Notes: a model not told the origin generated them from the sequence alone. A stretch of 64,000 bases of DNA from Modicisalibacter xianhensis (GCF_900113605.1 NZ_FOPY01000010.1:110752-174751); one strand, 5' to 3'. Shown: positions 39,198 to 49,111, counted from the first letter of the stretch. Numbers and translations: made by a program.

Positions 39198-39953
39198 ATG
39201 CGCAAGCTCTTGCTGTCCAATGACGACGGCGTCCATGCACCGGGGCTCAGGGCACTTCATGATGCCTTGCTGTCGCATGCCCGGTTGCGGGTGGTGGCGC
39301 CCGATCGCGACAAGAGTGGCGCCAGCAATTCGCTGACGCTGTCGCGGCCATTGGCGCTCACGGCACTGGACAATGGCTTCTACAGCGTCGATGGCACGCC
39401 GGCCGACTGCGTGTATCTGGGCGTGAACGGGGTCTGGGACGAACGTCCTGATCTGGTGATTTCGGGGATCAATCATGGCGGCAACCTGGGGGATGACGTG
39501 CTTTACTCGGGCACCGTCGCTGCGGCCATGGAGGGGCGCAATCTGGGTATGCCGGCGATCGCCATGTCGCTGGTCGGCTCGCGCCACTTCGAGACTGCCG
39601 GGCGCGTAGCGGCGAGTCTGGTCGGTGCAGCCGATACGTTGTCGTTGCCGCCGCGCAGTCTGCTGAACGTCAATGTGCCCGACCTGCCCTGGGAGCAGAT
39701 CCAGGGCTTCCGGGTCACGCGCATGGGGTATCGTGGTCCCGCAGCACGGCCCTTGGAGGTTCGCGATCCTCGCGGGCGGGTGCGTTACTGGATCGCGGCC
39801 GCCGGCGAGAACGCCGATGATGGTCCCGATACCGATTTTGCGGCCATCGAGGCCGGCTATGTGTCGATCACGCCGCTGCATACCGATCTGACACGGCATA
39901 CCGCATTGCATGACGTACAGGACTGGCTGGATGCGTTGTCACGAGTCGCTTGA
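39198..39953 (+). CDS. surE: 5'-nucleotidase / survival protein SurE
   Basis: The 251-residue phosphatase dephosphorylates nucleotides and short polyphosphate. The metal site is [16 protein letters not shown] (the tandem Asp), and [33 protein letters not shown] are the other signatures. ATG 39198 follows GAGGAGA. It overlaps pcm by about 23 bases, the classic surE-pcm pair. Confidence 0.95.
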   Translation: MRKLLLSNDDGVHAPGLRALHDALLSHARLRVVAPDRDKSGASNSLTLSRPLALTALDNGFYSVDGTPADCVYLGVNGVWDERPDLVISGINHGGNLGDDVLYSGTVAAAMEGRNLGMPAIAMSLVGSRHFETAGRVAASLVGAADTLSLPPRSLLNVNVPDLPWEQIQGFRVTRMGYRGPAARPLEVRDPRGRVRYWIAAAGENADDGPDTDFAAIEAGYVSITPLHTDLTRHTALHDVQDWLDALSRVA

Positions 39954-40605
39954 ATTCACGGGTATCGGCATGACCTCGCAGCGCACCCGTGACCGCATGG
40001 TGGGACGGCTGATCGAGTCAGGCATTCAGGATTGGCGTGTGCTCGACGTGATGGCCCGCGAACCACGCCACCTGTTTCTCGACGAGGCGCTATCGCACCG
40101 CGCCTACGAGGATACCTCGCTGCCCATCGGCCATGGCCAGACCCTGTCGCAGCCCTGGATAGTGGCGCGCATGAGCGAACTGGTGCTGGCCGCCGAGCCG
40201 CGCAATGTGCTCGAGATAGGTACCGGATCAGGCTATCAGACGCTGATACTGTCGCGTCTGGTCGAACAGGTTTGGTCGCTCGAGCGCATCCAGGCATTGC
40301 AGGCCCGGGCGCGGGGGCGCTTGAATCGGCTGGCGGCACATAACGTGCGCCTACGGCTAAGCGATGGCGCACATGGTTGGCCGGAAGCGGCGCCGTTCGA
40401 CGTCATTCTCTTGACGGCCTGTGCCAGCGAGTTGCCCTCTGCACTGCTGGCACAGTTGAGCGATGATGGCGTCTTGATCACGCCGCTGGAAGATAACGAG
40501 GGCAACCAGTGGTTGACCCGTGTCCAGCGCCAGGGAGAAGGTTTTGATCATCAGCGGCTCGAACAGGTGCGCTTCGTGCCGCTACTGGAAGGAGTCATAC
40601 GTTGA
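39931..40605 (+). CDS. pcm: Protein-L-isoaspartate O-methyltransferase
   Basis: The 224-residue enzyme repairs isoaspartyl residues in damaged proteins using SAM. The SAM motif is [19 protein letters not shown], and [20 protein letters not shown] is the isoAsp-binding signature. ATG 39931 has AGGA 5 bases upstream and gives a 23-base overlap with surE; ATG 39970 (MTSQRTR) is a possible shorter start. Its stop overlaps the TTG start of the next gene. Confidence 0.93.
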   Translation: MRCHESLEFTGIGMTSQRTRDRMVGRLIESGIQDWRVLDVMAREPRHLFLDEALSHRAYEDTSLPIGHGQTLSQPWIVARMSELVLAAEPRNVLEIGTGSGYQTLILSRLVEQVWSLERIQALQARARGRLNRLAAHNVRLRLSDGAHGWPEAAPFDVILLTACASELPSALLAQLSDDGVLITPLEDNEGNQWLTRVQRQGEGFDHQRLEQVRFVPLLEGVIR

Positions 40606-41531
40606 AGCGAGCGCTAGCGCTGTTTCTCAAGGGTGCCGGGATGGGCGCCGCCGATGCCGTGCCGGGTGTCTCGGGAGGCACCATTGCCTTCGTTACCGGG
40701 ATCTACGAAGAACTGATTCATACCATCCGTCGCTTTGGTCCCGAAGCGCTTCCTGCCTGGCGGCAGGGAGGCTTCGCCGGGCTGGTCGAGTATCTCAACC
40801 TGGGCTTTCTGATCCCCTTGGTCATAGGCATCGGCTGCAGCCTGATTACTGTAGCTCACATGGTGACTTATCTGCTCGAGGCGCATCCGCTGTTGCTGGA
40901 TGCGTTCTTCTTCGGACTGGTCGCGGCCTCGGCGTTCGTGGTCAGCCGCCAGGTCAGGGGGTGGCGCTGGTGGTACATCCTTCCGCTGGTGGTCGGGCTG
41001 CTGCTGGCCCAGGCCCTGCCCGACCTGATGCCGCACCTGACTGGGCTGGGCAACCTGCTGCTGGTGGTCAGCGGGGCCATTGCCATCAGCGCGATGCTGT
41101 TGCCCGGGGTGTCCGGCAGCTTCCTGCTGTTGACCATGGGGCTCTATGGCACCGTCATGGAAGGCATCAAGAGCTTCGATATCGCACTGATACTGCAGTT
41201 CGGGGCCGGCTGCGCAATCGGCCTGTTCACGTTTTCGAGACTGTTGTCGTGGTTGTTTCGCCATTACCATGAGCTGACATTGCAGCTGCTCATCGGCTTC
41301 ATCGTCGGTTCGCTACCCACGCTGTGGCCCTGGCGCGAGATGATTAGCTATCGTCTCGGTCCCGACGATCAGCTGATTCCATTGGATTACCGTTATCTGC
41401 TGCCGGACGATTATGCCCTGCTGACCGGCGATTCCGCCCAGTTGGTGCCGGTGGTAGCGTTGATGGCCCTGGGACTGCTGCTCGTCCTGGTCGTGGGCGA
41501 ACGCTCCACGTCGAATCGCAAGGAGGATTGA
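40602..41531 (+). CDS. DUF368 membrane protein, undecaprenyl-phosphate transporter candidate (PopT-like)
   Basis: The 309-residue protein has about eight hydrophobic segments. The DUF368 repeat signatures are GAADAVPGVSGGTIAFVTGI and ISAMLLPGVSGSFLLLTMGL, which appear as an internal duplication of the PGVSG loop. Members of this family have been reported to return undecaprenyl phosphate across the cytoplasmic membrane for cell-wall synthesis; for this protein that is inference. TTG 40602 was chosen because GGAAGGAG (40587-40594) lies 7 bases upstream; the TTG overlaps the pcm stop (TTGA). nlpD follows. Confidence 0.88.
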   Translation: MKRALALFLKGAGMGAADAVPGVSGGTIAFVTGIYEELIHTIRRFGPEALPAWRQGGFAGLVEYLNLGFLIPLVIGIGCSLITVAHMVTYLLEAHPLLLDAFFFGLVAASAFVVSRQVRGWRWWYILPLVVGLLLAQALPDLMPHLTGLGNLLLVVSGAIAISAMLLPGVSGSFLLLTMGLYGTVMEGIKSFDIALILQFGAGCAIGLFTFSRLLSWLFRHYHELTLQLLIGFIVGSLPTLWPWREMISYRLGPDDQLIPLDYRYLLPDDYALLTGDSAQLVPVVALMALGLLLVLVVGERSTSNRKED

Positions 41532-41537
41532 CCCTAC

Positions 41538-42803
41538 ATGCGCAAGGCATTCGTGGTTTCGGCATTGATGCTGGGCATTGCCGGCTGCGCCGCACCCCCC
41601 AACAATGCGCCGGTGGTGCGCGACCTGTCGGCGAGTCGCAGCACGCAAGGCGGCGACACCGTTACCGTACAGAGCGGCGATACCCTTTACGGGATCGCCT
41701 GGCGGAACAATATGGACTTCCGCGAGCTGGCACAGCTCAACAATATCAGTCCACCCTATCGGCTGGAGCCCGGGCAGACGCTTCGCTTGAACGGTAACGC
41801 GCCAGCAGGCACGACATCTCAAGGGTCGGTTGCCCAGCGTTCGCAAGGCGTCGCCGTGGCCGGCGTCGATGCCTCGGGCAACGCCGCGTCGGGCGAAACA
41901 CCGGACTGGTTGACCCCGGACACCCAGGCCATCGAGCGCAATCGTCGCCTGACCAGTCGCTCGCTGGACGAGGGACAGGCGACGTCGTCCTCTACTACCT
42001 CTGCCGCGGCACAGCCCAGCGGCGAAGCACTATCGGCCGCCGGCCGGGCCGGAGGCAGCGAAGCGCCCGGGCCGATCTACAATTATGGCAGCCCCGGTGC
42101 CGACGGGCAGCTCAGTGCGCGCGACCAGGCCGAGCGCGACGCGCTGGCCCAGCAGCGCCCCAGCCAGCAGGTAAACGCTTCGGCGGGGGCATCCCAGCCG
42201 ACGGCCTCGGCACCCGAGGCGAGTGGCGCAAGTGTCGCCGACCAGAGCACATCGGCTGCTTCAGCAGGCACTGCCGGGTCCGGCAATCAAGCTGCAACCG
42301 CTTCGACATCGTCGGCGGGCGATACTGCTGCCAATACCACGACAACTGGCGCAGCGGCCGATGCCGGAACCGCCGTCGCAGGCGAGGCCAGCGGGCCGTC
42401 ACGCGAGCAGCGGACCTTCCAGCCAGTCAAAGATATCCCCTGGCAATGGCCTGCGGACGGCCAGGTGGTGGGGCGTTTCGGTGACGGTTCCAATATCACC
42501 GCCGGCATTGATATCGCAGGCCAAAAGGGGCAACCTGTCAAGGCAGCGGGGCCCGGTATCGTGGTCTATGCCGGTAACGGTGTACGTGGCTACGGTAACC
42601 TTATTCTCCTCAAGCATAACGACCGTTATCTCAGCGCGTATGCGCACAATGACAGTCTAAGGGTCATGGAGAACGACGTCGTCGAGGCCGGTGAAGTCAT
42701 TGCCACCATGGGCAACACCGATGCCGAGAGCGTCAAATTACATTTCGAGGTTCGCCAGGATGGCCAGCCTCAGGATCCCCTCAAGTTTCTTCCGCAACGC
42801 TGA
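41538..42803 (+). CDS. nlpD: NlpD lipoprotein, LysM and degenerate LytM domain (amidase activator)
   Basis: The 421-residue outer-membrane lipoprotein has a signal peptide with lipobox GIAGC, a LysM domain (about 35-85, [20 protein letters not shown]), a long low-complexity Ala/Ser/Thr/Gln linker (about 95-290) and a LytM/M23 domain. The first metal His is replaced, since the site reads [12 protein letters not shown]; the domain should therefore be non-catalytic and act by activating the AmiC amidase during cell separation. [20 protein letters not shown] ends it. AAGGAGG precedes the start. rpoS follows, as in many gammaproteobacteria, and rpoS promoters often lie inside nlpD. Confidence 0.93.
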   Translation: MRKAFVVSALMLGIAGCAAPPNNAPVVRDLSASRSTQGGDTVTVQSGDTLYGIAWRNNMDFRELAQLNNISPPYRLEPGQTLRLNGNAPAGTTSQGSVAQRSQGVAVAGVDASGNAASGETPDWLTPDTQAIERNRRLTSRSLDEGQATSSSTTSAAAQPSGEALSAAGRAGGSEAPGPIYNYGSPGADGQLSARDQAERDALAQQRPSQQVNASAGASQPTASAPEASGASVADQSTSAASAGTAGSGNQAATASTSSAGDTAANTTTTGAAADAGTAVAGEASGPSREQRTFQPVKDIPWQWPADGQVVGRFGDGSNITAGIDIAGQKGQPVKAAGPGIVVYAGNGVRGYGNLILLKHNDRYLSAYAHNDSLRVMENDVVEAGEVIATMGNTDAESVKLHFEVRQDGQPQDPLKFLPQR

Positions 42804-42827
42804 GGGGCCAGTATCGCAGGGAAAGGA

Positions 42828-42852
42828 CGGCCACCGGTCTTGCCGGTGGCCG
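42828..42852 (+). terminator. Hairpin between nlpD and rpoS
   Basis: A 10-bp perfect stem (42828-42837 with 42843-42852) encloses 5 bases in the 125-base gap. No T-run follows, so partial read-through from nlpD into rpoS is plausible. Confidence 0.5.
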
Positions 42853-42928
42853 CCCCAGACAGGGCATAACAACAATATCGGCCGGTCAACGACTGCATCT
42901 TACGAGTAGCAGACAACGGGGTAGCGAA

Positions 42929-43897
42929 ATGAGCATGCTTGAACGGGACCTTCAGGATGTGGATCTCAATGAAGTCGACGACATCGTCGACGACGGCGCG
43001 GATGGCAAGGAGGATGAAGAAGCGTTCGAAAAGGCGCTGAGCCGCGAAGAGAACAACTACCACCAGAGTCTGGACGCCACCCAGATCTATCTCAACGAAA
43101 TCGGTTTCTCGCCGTTGCTGACCCCCGAGGAGGAAGTCCATTTCGGACGCCTGGCCCAGAAGGGCGATCCTGCCGGGCGCCAGCGAATGATCGAGTCCAA
43201 CCTGCGTCTGGTGGTGAAAATCGCACGACGCTATCTCAACCGAGGGCTGTCGCTACTCGACTTGATCGAAGAAGGCAACCTGGGCCTGATCCGGGCCGTC
43301 GAGAAGTTCGACCCGGAGCGTGGATTCCGGTTTTCGACCTATGCCACCTGGTGGATTCGCCAGACCATCGAACGGGCCCTGATGAACCAGACCCGGACAA
43401 TTCGCCTGCCGATCCACGTGGTCAAGGAACTCAATATTTACCTGCGTGCGGCACGCGAGTTGACCCAGAAGCTGGATCACGAAGCAACCGCCGAGGAAAT
43501 CGCCGAGTTTCTCGACAAGCCGGTAAGTACCGTCAAGAAGATGATGGGGCTCAATGAGCGCATCTCGTCAGTGGACTATCCGCTGGGCGGCGAAAGCGAC
43601 AAGCCGCTGATCGAGACGCTGGCCGACGAGAACGAGAGCGGTCCGGAATCGTCCTTGGTGGATGTCGATGTCAAGCAGCATGTCGACGAGTGGCTGGCCG
43701 AACTGACCGAAAAGCAGATGGAAGTGGTGGTGCGGCGCTTCGGCCTGCGCGGTCACGAGGCGGCAACGCTCGAGGAAGTGGGCGAGGAGATCGGCCTGAC
43801 CCGGGAGCGGGTACGTCAGATTCAGGTCGAAGCCTTGAAGAAGTTACGTCGCGTACTCGAGAAGCAAGGGCTCTCCCTGGATGCCATCTTCGAGTAA
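42929..43897 (+). CDS. rpoS: RNA polymerase sigma factor RpoS
   Basis: The 322-residue stress and stationary-phase sigma factor has an acidic N-terminal region 1.1 (about 1-45), region 1.2 ([20 protein letters not shown]), region 2 with [20 protein letters not shown] and [15 protein letters not shown], region 3, and region 4 with the helix-turn-helix [20 protein letters not shown]. The length is slightly less than the E. coli factor. It probably controls several genes in this window, such as the csbD-like gene. A strong terminator follows. Confidence 0.96.
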   Translation: MSMLERDLQDVDLNEVDDIVDDGADGKEDEEAFEKALSREENNYHQSLDATQIYLNEIGFSPLLTPEEEVHFGRLAQKGDPAGRQRMIESNLRLVVKIARRYLNRGLSLLDLIEEGNLGLIRAVEKFDPERGFRFSTYATWWIRQTIERALMNQTRTIRLPIHVVKELNIYLRAARELTQKLDHEATAEEIAEFLDKPVSTVKKMMGLNERISSVDYPLGGESDKPLIETLADENESGPESSLVDVDVKQHVDEWLAELTEKQMEVVVRRFGLRGHEAATLEEVGEEIGLTRERVRQIQVEALKKLRRVLEKQGLSLDAIFE

Positions 43898-43925
43898 CAG
43901 CGAACCGAAAGCGATTCTCTCGTTG

Positions 43926-43960
43926 CAGACGCGGGCCTCTGGGTCCGCGTTTGTCGTTTT
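43926..43960 (+). terminator. Rho-independent terminator of rpoS
   Basis: A 12-bp stem with two G-U pairs (43926-43937 with 43942-43953) encloses a TCTG loop and is followed by TCGTTTT. Confidence 0.8.
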
Positions 43961-43964
43961 GACT

Positions 43965-44004
43965 TGCACAATTCGTGCACGACATTTGCCAGATTGATTG
44001 GCAA
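43965..44004 (+). promoter_or_regulatory. Two inverted repeats in the tolC leader/promoter region
   Basis: TGCAC-AATTC-GTGCA (43965-43979) and TTGCCA-N7-TGGCAA (43986-43991 with 43999-44004) lie 60-100 bases upstream of tolC. They look like operator sites for a dimeric repressor or activator. TTGCCA may double as a -35 element with TAACAT at about 44007-44012 (15-base spacing). Regulator unknown. Confidence 0.4.
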
Positions 44005-44062
44005 GCTAACATGCGTCATTGTATGTATGATATGCGCAAGTCTCACGAAAGGAAAAACGTCG

Positions 44063-45535
44063 ATGCCGTCCCAAGGTTTCTTCCAGCGTCACCGTGGTGA
44101 GTCGCGGCCATTGCGCCGCACGTGGCTTTCCCTGTGTGTCGCCGCCGGGTTCGCTACCCAGGTTCAGGCCGCCGACTTGCTGACCATCACTCGTGATGCG
44201 TTGGAGAACAATGCGGCATTGGCCTCATCACGGTCGATCTATAACAGTGTCGAGGCGACCCGTGATATTCAGCGCGCCGACCTGCTGCCCCAAGTGGGCG
44301 CCTCGGCGGGCGTCGCACGTAGCGACAGCTTCGAGAGACAACAGCAGGCGGGGGTGGCCTCGGGGCGGGGCGATGACGGATACAATGGCGCTAATGTCAG
44401 TGTCGAGGCGACCCAAGCGATCTTCGATGCCACCAACTGGTATCAGTACAGGCAGACCGCCGACCAGATAGATCAGCAGGCCCTGGTGCTCGAGGGCGAC
44501 CGGCAGCAGTTGATCTACAACGTCACGGAAGCCTATTTCGAGATACTGCGCGCCCGTGACGTACTCGAGGCGCGTGTCGCCCAGGAACGCGCCATCCTGC
44601 GTCAGCTCGAACAGTCGCGTGAGCAATTCGAGGTCGGCCTGATTGCGATTACCGATGTGCACGAGGCCCAGGCATCGGCGGACCAGGCCCGCGCGCAGCG
44701 TATCGCTGCCGAGAGTGACCTGCAGATCAGCTTCGAGGCTCTCGAGCAACTGACCGGCAAGAATTACGACACCATCGATGGGCTGACCGACGCACTGCCC
44801 GTCGAGTCCCCGCAGCCGAGTTCGCGTGATGCCTGGGTGGCGCTGGCGCTGGAAAACTATCCGACCCTGCTCGCTGCCCAGGAAGCAGTGGAAATTTCGC
44901 GCAGCGACGTCGACATCGCCCAGGCCGGCTATCTGCCGACACTCGATGCCTACGCCCAGTACAATTACTCCGACACGGACCAGAACAACGTGTCGGGCTA
45001 CAACTCGGGGACCGAAATCGGGCTTTCTGCCAACGTGCCGATCTTTACCGGGGGACGTACCAGTGCCCAGATCAACCAGGCCAGCTACCTGCTCGAGTCC
45101 GCCCAGTACGAGTTCGAATCCGAGCGGCGCTCGACGGTACAGCAGGTGCGCTCGCTGTTCACGCAGGTAGTCAACGACGTGCAGACGGTGGAGGCGCAGC
45201 GTCAGGCGATCATCTCCAGCCGCAGTGCCCTGGAAGCGACACGTTCCGGTTATGAAGTCGGGACGCGTAACATTGTTGATGTCCTTAACGCCGAGCAGGA
45301 TCTCTATGACGCGCTGGCCAATTATGCCGAGGCACGTTATGCCTACGTCATCGACATGATAGCGCTGCGTCAGCAGACGGGGGTGCTCGACACCAGCAAC
45401 GTGCGTGCACTCAACGATTGGCTGCGTGAAGAGGATGCCGTGCGTCTCGAGCTGCCCGGGCAGGAAGGCGGCGCAGCGAATGACATGAATATCGATCTGG
45501 ATATCGGCGAGCCGCCACGCCCACCCCAGCAATAA
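44063..45535 (+). CDS. tolC: TolC-family outer membrane efflux channel
   Basis: The 490-residue protein has a signal peptide (about 10-37, LCVAAGFATQVQA) followed by two OEP repeats of long coiled helices and beta strands. Conserved stretches include NVTEAYFEILRARDVLEARV, VGLIAITDVHEAQASADQAR and VGTRNIVDVLNAEQDLYDAL (the last two being the repeat signature of TolC). TolC forms the trimeric exit duct for tripartite pumps and type I secretion. ATG 44063 follows AAAGGA; no pump genes are adjacent. Confidence 0.94.
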   Translation: MPSQGFFQRHRGESRPLRRTWLSLCVAAGFATQVQAADLLTITRDALENNAALASSRSIYNSVEATRDIQRADLLPQVGASAGVARSDSFERQQQAGVASGRGDDGYNGANVSVEATQAIFDATNWYQYRQTADQIDQQALVLEGDRQQLIYNVTEAYFEILRARDVLEARVAQERAILRQLEQSREQFEVGLIAITDVHEAQASADQARAQRIAAESDLQISFEALEQLTGKNYDTIDGLTDALPVESPQPSSRDAWVALALENYPTLLAAQEAVEISRSDVDIAQAGYLPTLDAYAQYNYSDTDQNNVSGYNSGTEIGLSANVPIFTGGRTSAQINQASYLLESAQYEFESERRSTVQQVRSLFTQVVNDVQTVEAQRQAIISSRSALEATRSGYEVGTRNIVDVLNAEQDLYDALANYAEARYAYVIDMIALRQQTGVLDTSNVRALNDWLREEDAVRLELPGQEGGAANDMNIDLDIGEPPRPPQQ

Positions 45536-45561
45536 GCCTGGATCTCGATTGTTCGGCAAGA

Positions 45562-45604
45562 CGGCGAAACATTAGTCATTTCGACCAATGTTTCGCCGTT
45601 TTTT
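45562..45604 (+). terminator. Rho-independent terminator of tolC
   Basis: A perfect 12-bp stem (45562-45573 with 45587-45598) with a 13-base loop is followed by six T (45599-45604). Confidence 0.92.
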
Positions 45605-45671
45605 AGTGCAGAGATGGGTGAATAAGCGCGGCATTTGACAAATAATGGGGTTTTTCAAGGAGGCTTCTGCC

Positions 45672-46790
45672 ATGGGGCGCCCGCTGGTTGCCGAGATCGA
45701 CCTCGACGCATTGCGACATAACTATTGTCTGGCATGTGACCTGGCGCCTACCAGCCAGGCATTGGCGGTCATCAAGGCCGATGCCTATGGGCATGGTGCC
45801 GTAGCCTGTGCGCATGCACTGAGCGACTTGGTGCCGGCCTTTGCCGTGGCTTGCATCGAAGAGGCCGAAGTGCTGAGACAGGGCAGTATCGACAAGCCGA
45901 TCGTGCTGTTGGAAGGGATCTTCACGCCCGACGAATTGCCCCGGGTCGAGGCGCTGGGCCTGTGGCTGGCAGTGCACAGCGATTGGCAGGTGGATGCCTT
46001 GCTGGCATATCAGCCTCGGTCGCCGGTCCCGGTCTGGATCAAGGTCGACTCCGGCATGCATCGGCTCGGTTTTCCACCGAAGTGCCTTCCTGATGTCTGG
46101 CACCGCCTGCAAGATGCGCCGGACCGTGTGACCGATCTACATTTGATGAGCCACTTCGCGACCGCAGACCTGCTCGATGACGGCTATTTCCATCACCAGA
46201 TGGGGTTGCTCGAGGCGCTGGCCACGGAACTCGATGCTCCCACCTGCCTTGCAAATTCGCCGGCTACCCTGGCCTGGCCGCGTGCGCATGGCGCCTGGAA
46301 CCGTCCCGGAGTGATGCTCTATGGCAGCGATCCGCTGGAAGGAGCCAACGATGCCAGTCGCAAGCTGAAGCCGGTAATGACACTGCGTTCCGAGATCATT
46401 GCCGTGCGCGATATCGAGGCAGGGGAGCCGGTCGGCTATGGCGGGCGCTGGATAGCACCAAGGTGCTCGCGAATCGGCGTGGTCGCCGCCGGGTATGGCG
46501 ACGGTTACGATCGGCATGCCCTCGATGGTACGCCAGTGCTGGTCGACGGGCAGCGGACTTCGCTGGCCGGCAAGGTCTCGATGGACATGCTCACGGTAGA
46601 TCTTACCGATCTGCCCCAGGCCGGGATCGGCAGTCGCGTCGTGCTCTGGGGGCAGGACCCCGACGGGGCGATCCTGTCGATTGATGAGGTCGCCCGCCAT
46701 TGCGATACCATCAGCTATACCCTGCTCACCGGTGTGTTGCCACGGGTCCCGCGTCGCTATCGAAGAGACAAGGCGAGCGGCGAGGCCTGA
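45672..46790 (+). CDS. alr: Alanine racemase
   Basis: The 372-residue fold type III PLP enzyme makes D-alanine for peptidoglycan. The PLP Lys35 is in LAVIKADAYGHGAVA, substrate-site residues are in VDSGMHRLGF, and the opposite-face Tyr is expected in VVAAGYGDGYDRHALDG. KVSMDMLTVDLTD completes the C-terminal barrel. ATG 45672 follows AAGGAGG at 45657-45663, which decides against an upstream start. Whether it is the anabolic Alr or catabolic DadX type cannot be settled; no dadA is nearby. Confidence 0.93.
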   Translation: MGRPLVAEIDLDALRHNYCLACDLAPTSQALAVIKADAYGHGAVACAHALSDLVPAFAVACIEEAEVLRQGSIDKPIVLLEGIFTPDELPRVEALGLWLAVHSDWQVDALLAYQPRSPVPVWIKVDSGMHRLGFPPKCLPDVWHRLQDAPDRVTDLHLMSHFATADLLDDGYFHHQMGLLEALATELDAPTCLANSPATLAWPRAHGAWNRPGVMLYGSDPLEGANDASRKLKPVMTLRSEIIAVRDIEAGEPVGYGGRWIAPRCSRIGVVAAGYGDGYDRHALDGTPVLVDGQRTSLAGKVSMDMLTVDLTDLPQAGIGSRVVLWGQDPDGAILSIDEVARHCDTISYTLLTGVLPRVPRRYRRDKASGEA

Positions 46791-46850
46791 CGGTCGCTTC
46801 CCGGGCGGCTACAATGTCGCCCGGTATTCGAACTGACCCAAGGATACGGT

Positions 46851-47753
46851 TTGTCCAAGACATCCTTTCTGCATCCTCGTTATTGGCCGACCTGGGGATC
46901 GATCGGCCTGATGCGCCTGAGCGCCTGGTTACCCTGGCGGGTGAAACTGGCCGTGGGCAAGACCATCGGACTCCTCGCCTGGCGTTTTGCCAAGCGTCGC
47001 CGCCATATCACCGAGACCAACCTGCGCCTGGCCTTTCCTGAGCTCGACGAAGCCACGCGGGCCAGGCTGGTGCGTGACACCTTCGTTGCCAATGGCATTG
47101 GCATCGTCGAGACCGCTACCGGCTGGTGTCGCGATCCCGAGCACCTTCGCCATCGGGTGTCCTTCAAGGGGGAGGAGCACATGCACCAGGCCATGGCGCA
47201 GGGCAAGGGGGCGTTGATCATCGGTATTCACTTCTCGACGCTGGATCTTGGCGGGGCGCTGCATTCCCTGTTCTTTCCTGCCGATGTCGTCTACCGTCCA
47301 CATGACAATGCCCTGTTCGAGCGTTTCATGACCCGGGCGCGCTCACGCATCTTCGGCAAGGCCATTGATCGTTATGACCTGCGTGGCGTGGTGCGGCGGA
47401 TCAAGGCGGGACATGCCGTGTGGTACTCGCCGGATCAGGACTTCGGTCGCGAGGCCAGCGTATTTGCGCCGTTCTTCGGGGTGGAGGCCGCCACCATCAA
47501 GCTGACTGCCAAGATCGCTCGCATGACAGATGCGCCGGTCATGCCACTGATCTTTCATCGCAACCCCGATGATCGCACCTACACGCTGGAGTACCTGCCA
47601 GCCCTGGAGAATTTCCCGAGCGGCGACGAGGTCGCCGATGCGGCGCGGGTCAATGCCGTCATCGAAGCGGCGATACGCCGGCATCCCGAGCAGTACCTGT
47701 GGTTGCATCGACGCTTTAAGACCCGGCCGAGAGGTGAGGCGGGGTTCTACTGA
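46851..47753 (+). CDS. Lipid A biosynthesis acyltransferase (LpxL/LpxM family), copy 2
   Basis: The 300-residue inner-membrane enzyme has the late acyltransferase pattern: RRRHITETNLRLAFPELDEA, then HX4D in LIIGIHFSTLDLGGALHS, then AVWYSPDQDFGREASVFAPF and EQYLWLHRRFKTRP. This is closest to LpxL-type lauroyltransferases. TTG 46851 is reported because AAGGA lies 7 bases upstream and no ATG is in range. It differs from copy 1 in its catalytic acidic residue (Asp versus Glu) and may use a different acyl donor or step. Confidence 0.9.
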   Translation: MSKTSFLHPRYWPTWGSIGLMRLSAWLPWRVKLAVGKTIGLLAWRFAKRRRHITETNLRLAFPELDEATRARLVRDTFVANGIGIVETATGWCRDPEHLRHRVSFKGEEHMHQAMAQGKGALIIGIHFSTLDLGGALHSLFFPADVVYRPHDNALFERFMTRARSRIFGKAIDRYDLRGVVRRIKAGHAVWYSPDQDFGREASVFAPFFGVEAATIKLTAKIARMTDAPVMPLIFHRNPDDRTYTLEYLPALENFPSGDEVADAARVNAVIEAAIRRHPEQYLWLHRRFKTRPRGEAGFY

Positions 47754-47801
47754 GGGACGTACTAGCCGATACGGCACGACGCTTCAATAAGGAGAATACG
47801 C

Positions 47802-49070
47802 ATGGATGCGAATGTCTTCGTCGTTGCCCTGGCCGTGCTGTTGTTCGGCCTGTTGGCCGGGCGGCTGCAGGGCACCCCGATCACCATGCCGATGGTCTTC
47901 ACGGCGGTGGGGCTATTGCTGGGGCCGGGCATGCTGGGGGTCATCCACTTCGATGTCGAGAACGAGACGGTCAGCCTGCTGGCCGAAGCGGCGCTGGTCG
48001 TCGTGCTGTTCACCGATGCCTCGCGCATGGACCTGCGCACGGTCTGGAAGGAACATTCGCTGGCACTGCGGCTGCTTGCTATCGGCTTGCCGCTGGCTTT
48101 GCTGATCGGCACCGGGGCCGGCATGCTGCTGCTCCCCGAGCTGTCCTTGGGGGCCGTGGCGCTGCTTGCGGCGACGCTGGCACCCACCGATGCGGCACTG
48201 GGCCAATCGTTCGTCAACAACACGTCCGTTCCCCAACGCATTCGCCAGACACTGAATGTGGAAAGCGGGCTCAATGATGGCCTCGCCGTACCGTTCATCA
48301 CCATCCTGCTCGACGTGGCGAGGCATCAGACAGGGGGGGCCTGGGGCTACGCCGAACTGTTCGTCTCGCTGGTGGGTATCGGCATTGGCATCGGCATTCT
48401 GGTCGGCTGGCTGGGGGGGCGTGTGCTCGAGTGGAGCGCCTCCCGCGACTGGGCGACGGAAACCACCCAGCGGCTGGCGACCATCTCGCTGGCGGCGATC
48501 GCCTATGCCGGTGCCGAGCTTCTGGGAGGCAACGGCTTCGTGGCGGCCTTCACTGCAGGGCTGGCGGTCGGGACATCGGCACGAACGCTGCTGCCGCGCA
48601 CTACCGGGTTTGCCGAGGCTGAAGGGCAACTGCTGACGCTGATCACCTTCCTGCTGTTCGGCACTATCATGGTTGTTGACGTTTTTGGCGATGTTTCCTG
48701 GCGAATCATCGCCTATGCCCTGGTCAGCTTGTTCCTGGTGCGCCCGGTTGCCGTGGCGCTATCCCTGGTGGGGGCGAGGCTGTCGCTAGGCAGTGTCTCC
48801 TTCATTGGCTGGGCCGGACCCCGTGGGCTGGCATCCATCGTCTATACGGTGCTGATTGCCGAGGCCGCGGGCGTGCCTGGGGCGGAGCTGGTCTTCGTGG
48901 TCGCGGCCTGGACCATCCTGTTGAGTATCTATCTGCATGGCCTGTCCGCTGCGTCGCTCAGCGAACGTTATGCCAGGCACACGACCCGGCGTCATCACAG
49001 TGCCCCCGAACATCGGGAAACCACCGAACTGCCGGTATGCCTTCCGGCACGTCGAGAGACATCTCGATGA
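47802..49070 (+). CDS. Cation:proton antiporter (CPA1 family)
   Basis: The 422-residue protein has about 12-13 membrane helices. The CPA signature is in LLAATLAPTDAALGQSFV (ion-binding Asp), followed by LNVESGLNDGLAVPFITILL, a second acidic pair typical of Na+/H+ exchangers. It exports Na+ or K+ in exchange for protons and would support salt and pH homeostasis. The C-terminal cytoplasmic tail is short (about 35 residues). AAGGAGA precedes ATG 47802. Confidence 0.9.
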   Translation: MDANVFVVALAVLLFGLLAGRLQGTPITMPMVFTAVGLLLGPGMLGVIHFDVENETVSLLAEAALVVVLFTDASRMDLRTVWKEHSLALRLLAIGLPLALLIGTGAGMLLLPELSLGAVALLAATLAPTDAALGQSFVNNTSVPQRIRQTLNVESGLNDGLAVPFITILLDVARHQTGGAWGYAELFVSLVGIGIGIGILVGWLGGRVLEWSASRDWATETTQRLATISLAAIAYAGAELLGGNGFVAAFTAGLAVGTSARTLLPRTTGFAEAEGQLLTLITFLLFGTIMVVDVFGDVSWRIIAYALVSLFLVRPVAVALSLVGARLSLGSVSFIGWAGPRGLASIVYTVLIAEAAGVPGAELVFVVAAWTILLSIYLHGLSAASLSERYARHTTRRHHSAPEHRETTELPVCLPARRETSR

Positions 49071-49079
49071 CCTGAAAAG

Positions 49080-49111
49080 CGACGCCCCGCCTCTCGTGAG
49101 GCGGGGCGTCG
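49080..49111. terminator. Bidirectional terminator between antiporter gene and ettA
   Basis: A perfect 14-bp stem (49080-49093 with 49098-49111) encloses TCGT. On the minus strand it is followed by CTTTTC, so it best serves ettA. Confidence 0.8.

Noticed and set aside
41810..42420. Low-complexity Ala/Ser/Thr region of nlpD as a repeat element or foreign insert
   Set aside because: It is in frame, lacks exact repeats and matches the flexible linker normally found in NlpD.
45635..45671. TTGACA just before alr as a promoter
   Set aside because: The matching -10 would fall on the ribosome binding site, leaving no room for a transcript start.
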